Positions 26,201-36,840 are shown, numbered from the stretch's first letter. The stretch: DNA of 64,000 nucleotides from Vandiemenella viatica (GCA_031002005.1 JARYHS010009186.1:256771199-256835198); one strand, 5' to 3'. Numbers and translations are program-made. The notes: generated by a model from the letters alone, not told the origin.

Positions 26201-29200
26201 ACACTTAATTGCAAAAAGTGCAAGGCAATGCGGATAAGTAACAAGAAGAATCAGGTTGTTCACGAGTACAAAATAAACAATTCACCTGTTGACATGGTTG
26301 ATTCCGTGAAGTATCTGGGGGTGATAGTACAAAGCAACATGAAATGGGACATGCACATAACTTCCGTCGTAGGCAAGGCCAATTCTAAATTACGATTCAT
26401 AGGTCGTATTTTGAGGAATTGTAATGCTCAAACAAAGGAGATAGCGTATAAAACACTAGTGCGTCCGCATCTGGATTACTGTTGTGGGGTTTGGGATCCG
26501 TATCGCAAGGTTCTGATTGACTCAGTTGAGAGGGTGCAGAGGAGAGCCGCTAGATTCGTGACTTGTTGTTACAGCCCTTATGAAAGCGTCACAGAATTGA
26601 TACATAGATTGGGCTGGGATAGTTTGGAAGACAGACGACGTAGCTTGCGTTCGAATTTATTGGAGAATATGCGAAAAAATTTAAATTTAGAGTGCAATGA
26701 AATACTTCTTCCGCCAACCTATTTAGGTCGCAATGACCGGAGGGATAAGATTAGAGAAATAAGATGCCGTACTGATACTTATATGTATTCCTTCTTTCCT
26801 CGCACTATTCGGGATTGGAATGGGCGGGTTTAGGATTGGTGCTTAGCACCCTCTGCCACCCACAATGTTTGTGATTCACAGAGTATGGATGTAGATGTAG
26901 ATGTAGCAAACTAGTGCAGTGGTCGCAGGTTAGATGGTATATACGTATTGTGGAGCATGTGGCATGCCTAACAATGGGAAAGGTTTCCCCTGTAGTAGTG
27001 TTGGAGTATGTTGTAGTGGGTGGATGCATACTGCACGTTTTGCAGCGAGATCTATTGCAGAGAAAAGATCCATATGGTGTTTTTGGAGAGAATGACAGAG
27101 GGTATTTGTGGCCCAAAATGTTTTTGAGAGTACGTGGTCTGCTGAAATATGTAGTCAGGACAGTTGGTAGAATTTTTGGTAGAAGGAAAGAAAGTATTTC
27201 TGGAAGGAAGTCAAGCCCCTATTGTAAGACTCGATTGATGGACTCTTGGCCAGGAGAGAACTGGGTGACAAAAGCAGAGCTATGGTTGGATTTTAGAGGT
27301 GCCGAGTGGGAGTGGAGTATGGATATTCACACCGGAGATTTATTTATGTGCAAGATCTGCTAGGTAAACACTCCCGTGCTGAATATCACACCACCAACCA
27401 ACATAGATTTTGAATGCCCCCATAGAGCTGGCCAAGGAACAATTCAAGATTTCATATGTGGGTCACCAGGAACAACTGAATGAATTAAGGGGCTTGACAT
27501 TGCTCTTCTTCCTAATTGTACTCTGTTATTTTGTGAATATTTGTTGTTATTCTAGTATGTAGCCATATGCTTAATAAGTAAAAGTGTGTATTTTATTTTT
27601 TCTGTGTTCTGTAGAATATTGCCTTTGAGTACTTTTTTCTCTTTGCAGTATAACTGTGTAATTTATTTTATTTGAGAATATTTATTACACATTACAATTC
27701 GATATTGCAGTTTAAATTAAACTACCTCATTTTCCAAACATGGATAAAAATTATGAATGTTGAGGTATCAACCAATAAATTAACATATTGCATATCTGAT
27801 GTTCAGAAAATAAGAACCTTTTAATACTGATGCTATGGTATTTGTGCTAAATTTTACTGTTCTACTTTGTCTCAAATTGCTCTTCTATTTCCATACATAA
27901 ATAATCTTCAGTTTAAGTTTCCAATATCCAAAAGATACAATTTAACCTGGCAATACTGAAGGCAATACTTACTGATGTCCTTTATAATATGGTTCATGTC
28001 CAAACCGCAAATAGAATGGATTGTTTCCAGTTTCATACCCCAGTCGCATGTAATTCTGTCTCTGACCAGAGCCTTTGTTTCCTGCTCCATGCTTGTCTCC
28101 TCCATGTTGAGCTCTCCCTCTTTTTGTCTGGAAAAATTCAAGACTGCATTAATATTACAACAAAATGTTTAATTTGTTCGGGCCCTTGCTCCAGTGTCGT
28201 AAGATAATATTGGACCAATATTATGGATATCAAATAAAGGAATTGCTATGGATACAAAGGAGAGAAGCTAGATTTTTTAGTTTATGGTAGACAACAGTCA
28301 GTAACTGATATGATAAAAGAGCTGGTTTGGAGGTTCTTGTTATACGCTGATGATAAGACCTAGATGACATGTTGTGTAAAGAAGTAGTAGAGCAACAATT
28401 ATGACCACAAACTTTCAAGCACAAGGTCATATAAAAGTTTCGATTTGTAGCCAAGGGAGCTAGAGACTGGAAAAAATTATTGATGGAAGGTCAGAAATAT
28501 TTACATCAAAAAGTGAAAGAAATGCTAGAAAAATTAGGAGTAATACGTGTAAGTGAAGAGAATACCATTACCATATTGTAGCACTTGATTTCAGGTATAA
28601 GATAGTGTGAAAGTTTTCACTTGTACAGCAGTGGTATGTAAGAATTTCTTTAAACAATTAAACTGGAAAATGTGTCATCATTGTCCTCCAGCCTGTATCT
28701 GGAGTGAGTGGTGGGTTTATGTTGAAACAATGCAAAAGTGGCAATAAAATTTCCACCAGGCAAAAGTTCACCATGATTAATTAATAACAGGTTTATAGTA
28801 CCATCAAAGCTTCTTATTTTAGGGGGATATGTTCAGTAAATATACCACGAATACAGAAATGTAATTTGTAAAGGATTACAGGGGAAATGTTCCAAGCTTA
28901 CAGAACAATCTTGATGTTGTGGAGTGATTGTAGCACCCAATTTTTGATAGCTTTAAATCCTCAATCCAAATGTTCACTGTAAAGTTCTTTCAAATACACG
29001 TGAAGATATTTAACTTTCTCACAAATTACAGAGCCACTGACAATCGACCTCTTTTGATTGCTATATTTGATCCATAGCATTAAAGCAGCTTTTAATTTTC
29101 AATCTCTGCATCATGAACACTATTTGCTATTAGTAAGGATCTTCTTTTATGAATGCTGTGTTGGGGTGTAGACGATTATTGTGGACGATGTTTACCACTC

Positions 29201-32200
29201 CATGGTATCATCTAGGATGATGAAGCGAGATGGTTTCTCATTTCATACCCCAGTGAGACAAAGTTCAAAAGCACTGTTGTAAGCAAGGATGACTGTAATA
29301 GTGTGTGTGTGTACAGTGTAAAGTTATGTTTGTATTATGGAAATGAAGACTGAGGATGAAAGCTGGAGCCTACTCTTTCAAAAGACTCCAAGGGGGATTT
29401 GGCATTTAATCCAGCACTTTTGTGCACAATCTGGTGATCAAGAATTACACACTACCACTTCTCCTGCATTGCCTGGTGATAAAAATTTCTTCCACTACCA
29501 GAATTTGAATCAGCTAACCCCATGTCAACAACAGACATTCTCAAGCACCACAAGAGACTAACCCAATGGAGTGGGCTAAAATTGAGATGAAGCCATAGAA
29601 TTCCTTTTCTCTGGATTTTTTAACTGATCGTATAGCTGATTCAAAGATATTAAAATAAACAACCCACCAATATGTAAATGGTCAAGCTTTTCTATTTTTT
29701 ACTTCAAGTGATGAATGACCTATTTTCAAGTGGGAACTAACTTTTTCTTATTTTAGTTGATATAATACACCATGAAGAGAATGAGTGGTTGAAAGAACAA
29801 GTCCTATGCAAGCAAAAATACTGTATTGTGATAAATGCCCAAATTACGGTAACAAGTCAAAAGAGTAATGCGAGTTATGATAAGGGATTTATTGAAATGT
29901 TGCGTACAACCCACCATGTTTCATCAAAGAAAAAATACTCAAACGCATTGAGGTGGCAATAAATTAAAGGCTACAGTATTCCATTCTGATAGCTAGGCAT
30001 GCAATTGTTAAAATTACAATAACGTTAGTTTCCGATCAGCAAATAATGAAATTTTCAGTTGAGAGTACAGAAAGTTGTCACAATTATTTCATCTGCGATA
30101 GTGAAAATGTGAATACTGAAACTGTGAACAAAGAACTTTGACTGTAATTTAAAAAATTTAAGATGTATAACTTTCAACAACGAATGATGTAGACTGTCTC
30201 TTACAACCTCAGACACTATACTGTGAATGCCTGCAAAGTATTTCCTATGTTCTCGGTAGGATTTTAATAATGGTAATGCTATACCTTGAACATCTCATTT
30301 TACCTTATTTAGCAAAATAAGAAGTCTAGCAATCAAATACTTTGCTGAAGTCACACTAAGGAATTCTCATATGAAATTTCAACTATTCTAATAACAAGGG
30401 TGTCAAATATTTGGTTGTCCAGTAACTCTTCAACTATCTAAGCAACAATTCTTATCTACATTCCTGTCTAGACAATTTCAATTTAATTTAATTTAATTGT
30501 AATGGAGCAAACGCTCCGGTGGCAATTTCCCTACACAGCCAACTTCCCCCTATCCTACACTCACCTACATTTGCCCTCTATAAATATTAACTTTAAATTC
30601 TTTTAAGGTTTTCGGTAGGTTATTCATCATTCCCCTTGGTAACTCATTCCAATCTCTGACACCCTTACCTAAAAATGAAAATCTTCCCACACCCTTGTTC
30701 CTGAAATCGAGTGAGAGCTTGTGCTCATGGTCATCATTTCCCTTCCATGAACTACTTTTCATACCTACTGCAATATCTTTCCATGCCTCATCGCCAGTAT
30801 ACGCCCTGTACTCTCCCATTACCCTCCTCATCCTCCACCTGTCTTGCAATGAATCCCATTCCAGCTCCTTTATTATATCTGTCACTGATTGCATTCTGCG
30901 ATAATTTCTAGAAACAAATCTAGCAGCCCTTCTTTGCACCTTCTCCAACTCCTGTATTTGATACTCAAAATGTGGGTCCCATACTACACTACCATATTCG
31001 AGCAATGGTCTGACCAAAGTTTTGTAACCCAATTCCTTTACTTCTCTCCTGCATCCCCTCATCACTCTCTCCAAACAGCGCAGAATTTTGAAACCTTTTC
31101 CTACCACCTGTCCAATGTGTCCTGCCCAGTTAAGCTTGTTATCAAATGTAATGCCAAGATATTTACATTTCAAGTCTTCAGCAAGCAATTCATTCCCCAC
31201 CTTATATTCATAATTAACCTTTTGTTTTCAATTTCCTTACTCACCCATTTCCTTCCTTTCCTGCACCCATCTGCTGTTGCCGTCTACAATATTCAACTTT
31301 AAATAGCTTCATCATTTTTGGTTAACTATTCATTAATTCTCTTGGTAACTTATTCTAATCCCTGAACCCTTTACCTACGAAAGAAAATCTTCTTATCCCC
31401 TTCCAAATGAAATCAAGTGTCAGCTTGTGGTCAGGGTCATCTTCTACATTCCATGTTTTACTTTTAAGTCTTACACCAACATCTATCTTCCCATGCTTCA
31501 TCACCAAAATATGCCTTGCACACTCCCATGACTATCTTCACCCTCCTCCTGTCTTCCAGCAAATCACATTCCAGCTCTTTTATCATATCGGTTACTGATT
31601 GTGTTCTACAGTAATTTTCAGAGACAATCCCTGACACCCTTACCTAAAAAAGAAAATCTTCCCATACCCTTGTGCCTGAAATCAAGTGCCAGCTTGTGGT
31701 CATGGTCATCTTTTCCCTTCCATGCACTACTTTTAATACCTACACCAATATCTTTCCATGTCTCATCACCAGTATACACCTTGTACACTCCCACGACCCT
31801 CTTCATCCTCCTCCTGTCCTGCAATAAACATTCTGCGATAATTTCCAGATATAAATCTAGTAGCCCTTTTTTGCACCCTCTCCAACCCCCCCTTTTTTTT
31901 GTTTTTGTTTCGCAGAATGTGGGTCCCATACTACACTACCATATTCGAGCAATGGTCTGAACAAAGTTTTATAACCCAATTCCTTTATTTCTGTTTTAAC
32001 TCTCCGCCTAATACATGATCCTAATCTAAAAAAAGGAGCTGCTCTAACACCATTAACAACAGGAATCTTTTCATGTGAATTTGTGGTCCCAATTAAGCGT
32101 TTTGCTATTAGATGTGAAAAAAAAAACCTTCCCTCTACTATTGAGGTGTAGGCCATACAGTGTAACATAATAGTGATTCGGTTGTTAAATCTTCTATGAT

Positions 32201-32308
32201 TCCTACCTTCTTGCGTGCTCCAGGATTGTTTCTGATGTTCGCTAAACAAATTCTGGGAAGTTCTCTCAAAAGTTCAGCAGCTTTACTAAGTTTGCTACCT
32301 GAACTCAT
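16919..32308 (-). CDS. mRpL15: Mitochondrial large ribosomal subunit protein uL15m (five coding exons, complete)
   Basis: A structural protein of the mitochondrial ribosome large subunit, nuclear-encoded and imported. Five exons (32308-32207, 28127-27973, 19785-19620, 18142-17983, 17220-16919) join with canonical GT/AG sites and matching phases. They give 885 bases, or 294 residues plus stop; the family is usually about 300. The N-terminus (residues 1-34) has Arg/Lys and few acids, fitting import. Residues 35-86 hold the uL15 core rich in Gly and basic residues ([16 protein letters not shown], then [11 protein letters not shown]). The C-terminus contains [18 protein letters not shown] and ends in EEFYRS-like sequence (ELKEFYRS). 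Introns are loaded with transposons. The start Met is the one giving the known short N-terminus; an upstream in-frame Met at 32392 would add an unlikely leader. Confidence 0.95.
17440..17520 (+). mobile_element. Tc1/mariner transposase shred
   Basis: In mRpL15 intron 4 the + frame reads [20 protein letters not shown], then ND. This resembles the WxxEHxxWTxxxWxxVxWSDE region of Tc1-like transposases before the first catalytic Asp. No terminal repeats are seen, so this is a small fragment only. Confidence 0.4.
17983..18142 (-). CDS. mRpL15: mRpL15 exon 4
   Basis: 160 bases, in phase 0, leaving one base of a Gly codon. It reads [14 protein letters not shown], then [17 protein letters not shown] and FFMKG. 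Donor is AAAG|GTATTT, acceptor CCTACAG|GGT. Confidence 0.95.
18520..19110 (-). mobile_element. Two Penelope-like terminal repeat fragments in mRpL15 intron 3
   Basis: Both have the unit ttaccaaagttaagg ... cacacat ... cgggc on +. Read on -, the first (18540-18650) keeps the CUGAAGA...GAAA core. The second (18950-19110) has UUGAAGA, a GGG/CCC stem and AAAA in place of GAAA. Next to the second, 19047-19096 is a near-perfect hairpin (cgcagccactcatagaa against its inverse). Part of that sequence also occurs at 2240-2268 beside another PLE. Both sit on the same strand as the host transcript. Confidence 0.6.
18614..18637 (-). ncRNA. Hammerhead-ribozyme-like core
   Basis: On - the order is CUGAAGA (18637-18631), an unpaired A, GGG (18629-18627), a loop, CCC (18620-18618) and GAAA (18617-18614). 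These are the two invariant hammerhead strands joined by stem II. The extra base between the core and stem II recurs in other copies here. I could not fold a convincing stem III and stem I around it, so activity is unproven. Confidence 0.55.
19620..19785 (-). CDS. mRpL15: mRpL15 exon 3
   Basis: 166 bases. The first base completes the His codon split after exon 2. It reads [19 protein letters not shown], then [15 protein letters not shown] and [10 protein letters not shown], the middle domain of uL15m. Acceptor is TTTTTAACAG, donor GAG|GTGAAT. Confidence 0.95.
20560..21690. mobile_element. Foldback element with hammerhead-bearing arms (PLE-type)
   Basis: About 130 bases at 20560-20690 recur inverted at 21540-21680 (gctggacac near each outer edge, with cacctgatg inside). 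Each arm carries a hammerhead-like motif pointing outward. The interior repeats segments such as gcccactctgattggtc and accatttgcacctt-like sequence in both orientations, so the interior is itself partly inverted. It lies in mRpL15 intron 2. No protein is encoded. Confidence 0.6.
20594..20641 (-). ncRNA. Hammerhead-ribozyme-like motif with stem II and stem III
   Basis: On -: CUGAUGGA (20641-20634, one extra G against CUGAUGA). Stem II is GAUAGC (20633-20628) pairing with GCUGUC (20620-20615), followed by GAAA (20614-20611). Stem III is GUUGU (20609-20605) pairing with ACAAC (20598-20594). It is followed by A-U-C at the position expected for cleavage. Stem I is not evident. The inverted partner at 21596-21660 has a perfect CUGAUGA but AAAA for GAAA. 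Confidence 0.6.
22060..22470 (+). mobile_element. LINE family B fragment, endonuclease region
   Basis: The + frames read [10 protein letters not shown] and later [13 protein letters not shown]. This is the apurinic-type endonuclease region of the family found complete at 42107-42820. It has several stops and ends abruptly before the reverse transcriptase. Confidence 0.65.
22911..24102 (+). mobile_element. Tc1/mariner element with both terminal inverted repeats, dead transposase
   Basis: The left end begins cactgatcagccagaacatt at 22911, after TA. The right end is its inverse at about 24067-24102, with one transversion near the tip; the flanking TA is lost on the right. The transposase on + starts [17 protein letters not shown] (23064) and keeps [13 protein letters not shown] and [13 protein letters not shown]. 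It has many stops and shifts. The second catalytic Asp block (QQDN) is visible; the first is lost. Confidence 0.85.
24486..26908 (+). mobile_element. LINE (CR1/Jockey-group family A), 5'-truncated, inserted in a PLE
   Basis: Begins within the endonuclease ([16 protein letters not shown]) and runs through reverse transcriptase to a 3' tail of repeated gatgta units at about 26885-26906. A 5-base candidate target duplication, tagca, flanks it (24486-24490 and 26904-26908). The surrounding PLE frame resumes on both sides. It is the best preserved LINE of the window, with one nonsense codon. The same 3' end is seen in the copy at 33888-39935. Confidence 0.85.
24489..26833 (+). pseudogene. LINE ORF2-type protein: endonuclease C-part and reverse transcriptase
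   Basis: One continuous frame broken by a single TGA at 25625-25627, between RNY and PISLTSV of the first reverse transcriptase motif. Motifs in order: GGDFNLPD (endonuclease, near the start), ISDHKAVI, NYx[32 protein letters not shown], and FADD at 26093-26104 with its two catalytic Asp. The C-terminal block is [12 protein letters not shown]. The N-terminal endonuclease and any ORF1 are missing through 5' truncation, as usual for LINE copies. Confidence 0.85.
27365..27960. other. mRpL15 intron 2 sequence, no element recognised
   Basis: AT-rich. No reading frame or repeat identified. Confidence 0.5.
27973..28127 (-). CDS. mRpL15: mRpL15 exon 2 (uL15 signature core)
   Basis: 155 bases, entering in phase 0 and leaving two bases (ca) of a His codon. 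It encodes [19 protein letters not shown], then [20 protein letters not shown] and [11 protein letters not shown], the Gly/basic core that contacts rRNA in uL15 proteins. Acceptor is TTTTTCCAG, donor A|GTAAGT. Confidence 0.95.
28225..28500 (+). mobile_element. LINE family B fragment, C-terminal region
   Basis: Frame-shifted + translations give QRREARF, then [11 protein letters not shown] and [10 protein letters not shown]. These match the order [19 protein letters not shown] and the [14 protein letters not shown] end of the better copies. Heavily decayed, in mRpL15 intron 1. Confidence 0.45.
28501..30475. other. mRpL15 intron 1 sequence, no element recognised
   Basis: AT-rich, with short open frames of no recognisable family. 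Confidence 0.5.
30476..32030 (-). mobile_element. Three abutting copies of the LINE family B 3' end
   Basis: The longest segment (31200-30565) is an open frame for the reverse transcriptase C-terminal part ([19 protein letters not shown], then [17 protein letters not shown]). It ends with a short aattta-repeat tail at 30480-30497. Two further copies of the same region follow head to tail, about 31290-31620 and 31622-32030. The last starts inside the element. They lie in mRpL15 intron 1 in the sense orientation and stop about 180 bases from exon 1. Confidence 0.75.
32207..32308 (-). CDS. mRpL15: mRpL15 exon 1 (start codon)
   Basis: 102 bases, 34 codons, from ATG at 32308-32306. It reads [19 protein letters not shown], then [15 protein letters not shown], and ends in phase 0 at donor AAG|GTAGGA. 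LPR-x-LANxxxNPGxxKK is conserved at this position in uL15m. Confidence 0.93.
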
Positions 32309-32517
32309 CTTAAGGCACGCACACGATACTCTCAAACGCAAAATAATTAAAACACATAGACACCACACCCGCAGAGGCGGGTAATATTCCACAAAACGAT
32401 ACCACTATCCAGAGAACTTTTACTATCATAAACAGATGATCACAAATCTACAAGGCAGAGATGATAGGTGAAAAATATCATGTTAGCCAACGTCATAGAT
32501 GAAAAACTACAGCCAAG

Positions 32518-32520
<3 letters not shown>

Positions 32521-32560
<40 letters not shown>
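32521..32560. repeat. (AT)n microsatellite
   Basis: About 20 AT dinucleotides upstream of the mRpL15 start. Confidence 0.95.
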
Positions 32561-32562
<2 letters not shown>

Positions 32563-32584
32563 CAGTTATCAGTATCTCAACTAG

Positions 32585-32705
32585 TTAGATGCATTCCTTC
32601 CGTCACTTCCTGTATTGCCGTAATCTCTTTATATCAATACACCCATTACAACCTACATCCTCAATTATTTGCTTAAAATATTCTAATTTTGTCTTCCTCA
32701 ATTGG
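32585..32705. repeat. Dispersed repeat segment, also at 33775-33895
   Basis: The phrase acatcctcaattat and its surroundings recur in the same orientation at 33775-33895 with roughly similar order over about 110 bases. Family not identified. The second copy adjoins the 3' end of a LINE. Confidence 0.5.
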
Positions 32706-32990
32706 GTGGGACAGTCGCAGCAGAACTTGATACGGCAAGGACACCTGTTCTTGATCCTACAGATAAACTTCCGGATTTTAACTTATAAATAAAGGAGGTA
32801 CTGGAGGCAATTAGAACGCTTCAGGACTGCGTGAATGCTGTGTGAAGCAGACGGTTGAACACATGTAGGAAAATTATCCCAGGGTCACTAAACCACCATC
32901 ACCTGCCTGTGATTAGTGTAAACAATTTTTCCTATGATGAATGTAAGTTATGATGCATAAAGTAGGAACCATACCACCATTCGTCTAGGA

Positions 32991-33304
32991 CAGTGGTTCC
33001 CAATTAGTGGTAAGCGTACCCCCAAGGGTACGTGAGGTTTCTTCAGGGGGTACGCGCGGTAGTCTCTTGGCTTAGGTGATCACTAAAATAATTGAAAAAA
33101 ATCCAAAAGAAACATTACTATCACCCAAATCTATTTTAAGATAAATTGTGTTTGTGTCAATTATATTATTGCAATCCTGTGGTTGTGAGAAGCACTCTAT
33201 TGGGATGAACGAATTAATTTATTTATCATTTCAGCTGTAAGGGGTACGCGCGGTTGAGCTCCTTCTTGCAGTTGTACTCGGGAAAAAATAATTGGGAACC
33301 ACTG
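32991..33304. mobile_element. hAT-type MITE, 314 bp
   Basis: Ends cagtggttcccaatta and taattgggaaccactg are inverted repeats. The flanks are gtctagga (32983-32990) and gcctagga (33305-33312), an 8-base target duplication with one change. The CA-start and 8-base duplication are hAT hallmarks. The interior repeats gtacgcgcggt near both ends. No coding capacity. Confidence 0.85.
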
Positions 33305-33356
33305 GCCTAGGAGATTGCGGAAAACCTACGAAATCACCAACAGGATGGGAATTACG

Positions 33357-33720
33357 CCAGGGTCGGATTAAGACAGCGCGGCGCCCGCAGCAAATGTGAA
33401 GAAAAGGCCCTTAGTTTCGCCGTCCGGGAGAATTGTAGAGCTAAAAAGAAATAAAAAGGTCGCCCATCTAGCCTGACGGGGAGGCTCCAGAGACTCCTAC
33501 GCATGGGGTGGAGGCCCCCTCCCCCCCTAGGTGACGCGAGGCCCCCAAGAAGGCGCGAGACCCGCAGAAGGCACAAGGCTCCCCAGAAGGCGCGTGGCCC
33601 CCCCCAGAAGGCGCGAGGCCCGTAGCATTTGCTAATTCCTGCTACGTGGTTAATACGATACTGACTTACGCGGGTACCAGGAATACAGTGTGATGGTGCC
33701 TTAACGCTCGCAGGCATACT
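33357..33720. repeat. GC-rich stretch with short tandem repeats
   Basis: About four copies of a unit of about 22 bases built on agaaggcgcgaggcccg lie at 33535-33625. The left side starts cagggtcggattaagac, like a hAT tip, but no matching right end is found. Unclassified. Confidence 0.45.
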
Positions 33721-35141
33721 CGAGTGTTCTACAGTGTGCATACAGTTTTTTTTTTTTTTTGCTGTAATCAGTCTCTCGTCTTAATTGATGCAATCCTTCA
33801 TCAGTTCATCCCTTCCTACTTTGCATTAACCTCTTCATCTCAACATACTCCTTACAACCCACATCCTCAATTATCTGCTTCATATCTTTACTATTACTCT
33901 GCGATTGACTAAAAGTGTGTGGCAGAGGGTGTATTGCACCTATCCGAATAGGTAATAGTTTGGAATGGATAAGCTGGATATGGCAGGAGGCGCCCATGGG
34001 CTATTGTGAGGAACCATCCCAGCATTCGCGTGGAGTAATATGGGAAAACCATGGCCGGAGAGCTTTATCGAAAGCTACTCCTGTCGGATTTTAAGTTTAC
34101 TCGCCCGGTAAATCCTTTCTATTCCATTCCCTGATCGCTCGTGGAAAAAATGAATACAGAAAAGAATCGGTTCTGGCCCTGATTTCTCTTATTTTCACGG
34201 TCATTCCGAAATACGAATGTTACTGGTAGCAATATTTCTTTGCTGTCATTCTGAAATATGTCAGTCGTGAATTTTTCAATTAGCTTCCGTCGAGAGCAAC
34301 GCCTTCGGTGTTCCAGGTATTCCCAACCTAACTCCTTCAACATCGCACTTACGCTTTCCCTCCAACTGTATATACCTGTCACGAATCGGGCGGCCCTTCT
34401 CTGGACCCTCTCTAATGCCTCCATTAACCCATTTTGATGGGGACCCCATACAGAACAACAATATTCCAAGTAAGGACGCACTAGTGACTTATATGCAGTG
34501 GCGGCCCTAGGGCGGTGCGAGCAGTGCGACCGCACCGGGCGCCGTCATGTGGGGGGCGCCGAAAATGCAGCGAGAGATCGTCTGCGCAAAAAATGAAAAA
34601 TAAATTCTATAATAACCCAGCTTTTAACACATCATCCAGAAGAGTTTATAAGAATAAGAGTTTCAGCTTAACGCATAGTCGTATGTCATCATAGAATAGA
34701 GTCAATTCGAGTTGCTACTCGAGTTAGTTCGAGTTACTCGAATCATGAAAATCACAACTCGTTCCAAAGTTAGCACCCTCCCGTGTCGCGTCGCGCCTCC
34801 AGCACCTGTTTCCTGCCTTTTCAGCTGTAGTCTTGAAGTTCATGCATGTGGGTACATGTGCATGGGACGAGATTTAACCTATTTATCTCTTTGTACCATA
34901 TTGATCCTCTGTGATTACAATTAACGTTGGTACCGTAAATATTTACACTGCTTATTTGTCTTTTACAGACATGTCACTAACCTCAAAAAAAAAAAAAAAA
35001 ACTGTACTTAAAAAGAAAACAAAACCAAGACGGAAATGAGAACGCTTCAAAATTGCTGGCAATTATTATTATTATTATTATTTGGTCATCTGAATTGTCG
35101 TTTCCAAAACTAGTTCAACACGAGACGGAAGATAACTTTTA

Positions 35142-36840
35142 ATGGAAGTTATTCAGACGAGGCTCATGATAAAGAGCAGCATGTGCGAGAAGATTTATCT
35201 ATGGCTGGAATGTCGTCTGCTGTTCAAAAGATTACAAATGGGTATACAAGACATACCACCACAGTCGCCTTTTAAAAGTACAAATCATGACGATATTTTT
35301 AAATTGTCACTTATTAACTGTGCTGGTAGAGATGAAATAATTATTCTAGCAACGAAAAAATCCAAGAAACAAAATCATGGACTTCATTTTTCAAATACGC
35401 ATATTCAAAGAGTAACACCAAATGAAGAAACTTATAAAAGTAGATAGCTCGTTTATTCTAAATCTCCGCAAAGTATATTGTTTTTATGTTATTTATTAAA
35501 CAGAAGATCTCATTTTTATTTGACAAAAGACGGATTCGATGACTGGATTTACTTATCAGAGCGTCTCAAAACTCACGAAACTTCCTCAGATCACAATCAC
35601 ACCATGCTCAGTTGGATAGAAGCGTTGATTCCATTAAATAACGTCAATGTAGTAGACAAGCATTTGTAAATACAGACTGAAGACGAAAAATCACAGTGGG
35701 CTGCTATCCTCTAATGAATGATGTTTTGTTCAGAGGAAGCTTTGGATCTGAAATACTTCTAATGATGGTAACGTCCTGGGTATATTATCCTGTGGTGATG
35801 GAGCATCTTAGCCGTATTGCTAATAACGAGACTAATGTCTTATTATATTGGATAATGTATTCAAAACGAATGAAGTTCGTAATAAAATTATGGCTGTGGT
35901 TGGGTCATCTAAATATTTTTCCATCATACTGAATTGAACTCCTGATGTAAGTCACGTCGAACAATTATCTTTGGCATCATTTTGTTGACACTAATGAAGA
36001 CGAAGTCTTAAGTGCGTGAGTATTTCGCTGTACTTATAATCAGGGCCGGCTGTAGGATTCTCGGGTCCCAGGTAAGTGTTCGCGGGCCCCCCACTTCTAT
36101 ATTTTTTTTACACTTTGATTTTTTGGATAAAGTCAGAAAATTTTAATAAAAAAATCAAAAAACACCTTTTCTAGATTTTTTTATTATTATTATTATTTCT
36201 ATTTAGCTAGACACGCTGGACGGAGGGCCCCCCTTGGGGGCTTGGGCCCCGGGTACTTTTGCCCCGTTTACCCCTCCCTAACGCCGGCCCTGCTTATAAT
36301 CAGGAAAGTGACTCTTTGGGACCTGGGAGCTGGACTCGCTGCCCTGTTTATCATTGATACTTTGCAAAAGTTCGATTTGGATACGAACGATTGTCGAGGC
36401 CAAAGATATGACAGTGGTTCCAATTTGGTAGGAGGAAACATGTATCCATAGCAAAATTCTAGACACGTATCTTCGATCATTTTTTAATCCATGTAACTGT
36501 CATTAAATTTGTTAATAGCAAGTGCGCCAAAACATCAGTTAAATCTGTTTCCTTGCACGGATTTCTTTGAAGAAATTGTTTTATTCTCTCTATAAAAGAA
36601 GCGATAGGAAGTGGCACTTAGAAGGACTACCTCCAAAAACATTTGCGAAACTCGTCTCAAGAATAGAGTTTCTAGCATTGCTACAGTTTGTTATCACTAC
36701 TCTTCAGTTCGTGACGCTCTTCAGGAACGAATTATTCAGTTGCAGTAAGAGATGCCTTGTCACTTAGCCATATCATGGAGCAATTTGAGTTCATACTTAC
36801 AGTGGTGACTTGGTATAACGCATTGTTTCAAGTAAACGTT
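35142..36840 (+). pseudogene. hAT transposase (zinc finger / DUF4371-like) remnant
   Basis: Read across stops and shifts, the order is zinc-finger region, then the DUF4371-like region (cf. TNDCRGQRYDSGSNL), then the WYNALFQVN segment near 36810. This is the architecture of ZMYM-like hAT transposases. The conserved DCRGQxYDxxxN block is split from its upstream part by the MITE at 36041-36292. The C-terminal dimerisation region is not recognisable. Confidence 0.65.
36041..36292. mobile_element. hAT-type MITE, 252 bp, nested in the hAT element
   Basis: Tips cagggccggc and gccggccctg are bounded by a perfect 8-base duplication cttataat (36033-36040 and 36293-36300). The GC-rich ends contrast with an AT-rich centre. 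Removing it rejoins the interrupted transposase remnant. Confidence 0.9.

Larger units (their letters stand above)
22600..27360 (-). mobile_element. Penelope-like element interrupted by a Tc1 element and a LINE
   Basis: Read on -, the order is [24 protein letters not shown], shortened here to its CNRSRCKTC zinc-finger-like part and [15 protein letters not shown] (about 27080-26930). After a LINE insertion the frame resumes as [17 protein letters not shown] (24490-24430), the GIY-YIG nuclease, and [16 protein letters not shown] (24290-24240). After a Tc1 insertion comes the terminal repeat with a decayed hammerhead half core (22720-22745). It occupies mRpL15 intron 2 in the same orientation as the gene. 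The interruption of one recognisable protein by two named elements gives the insertion order. Confidence 0.7.

Noticed and set aside
29337..29561. 74-codon frame in mRpL15 intron 1
   Set aside because: No family similarity and composition like its AT-rich surroundings.
32309..32392. Upstream in-frame Met for mRpL15
   Set aside because: It would add 28 hydrophobic and Cys-rich residues unlike the family. The Met at 32308 gives the usual N-terminus.
33535..33625. CRISPR-like array of short GC-rich repeats
   Set aside because: The copies are directly adjacent and imperfect without unique spacers, in a clearly eukaryotic genome. It is a simple tandem repeat.
33357..33640. Second hAT MITE beginning cagggtcggattaag
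   Set aside because: No matching inverted right end or 8-base duplication found.
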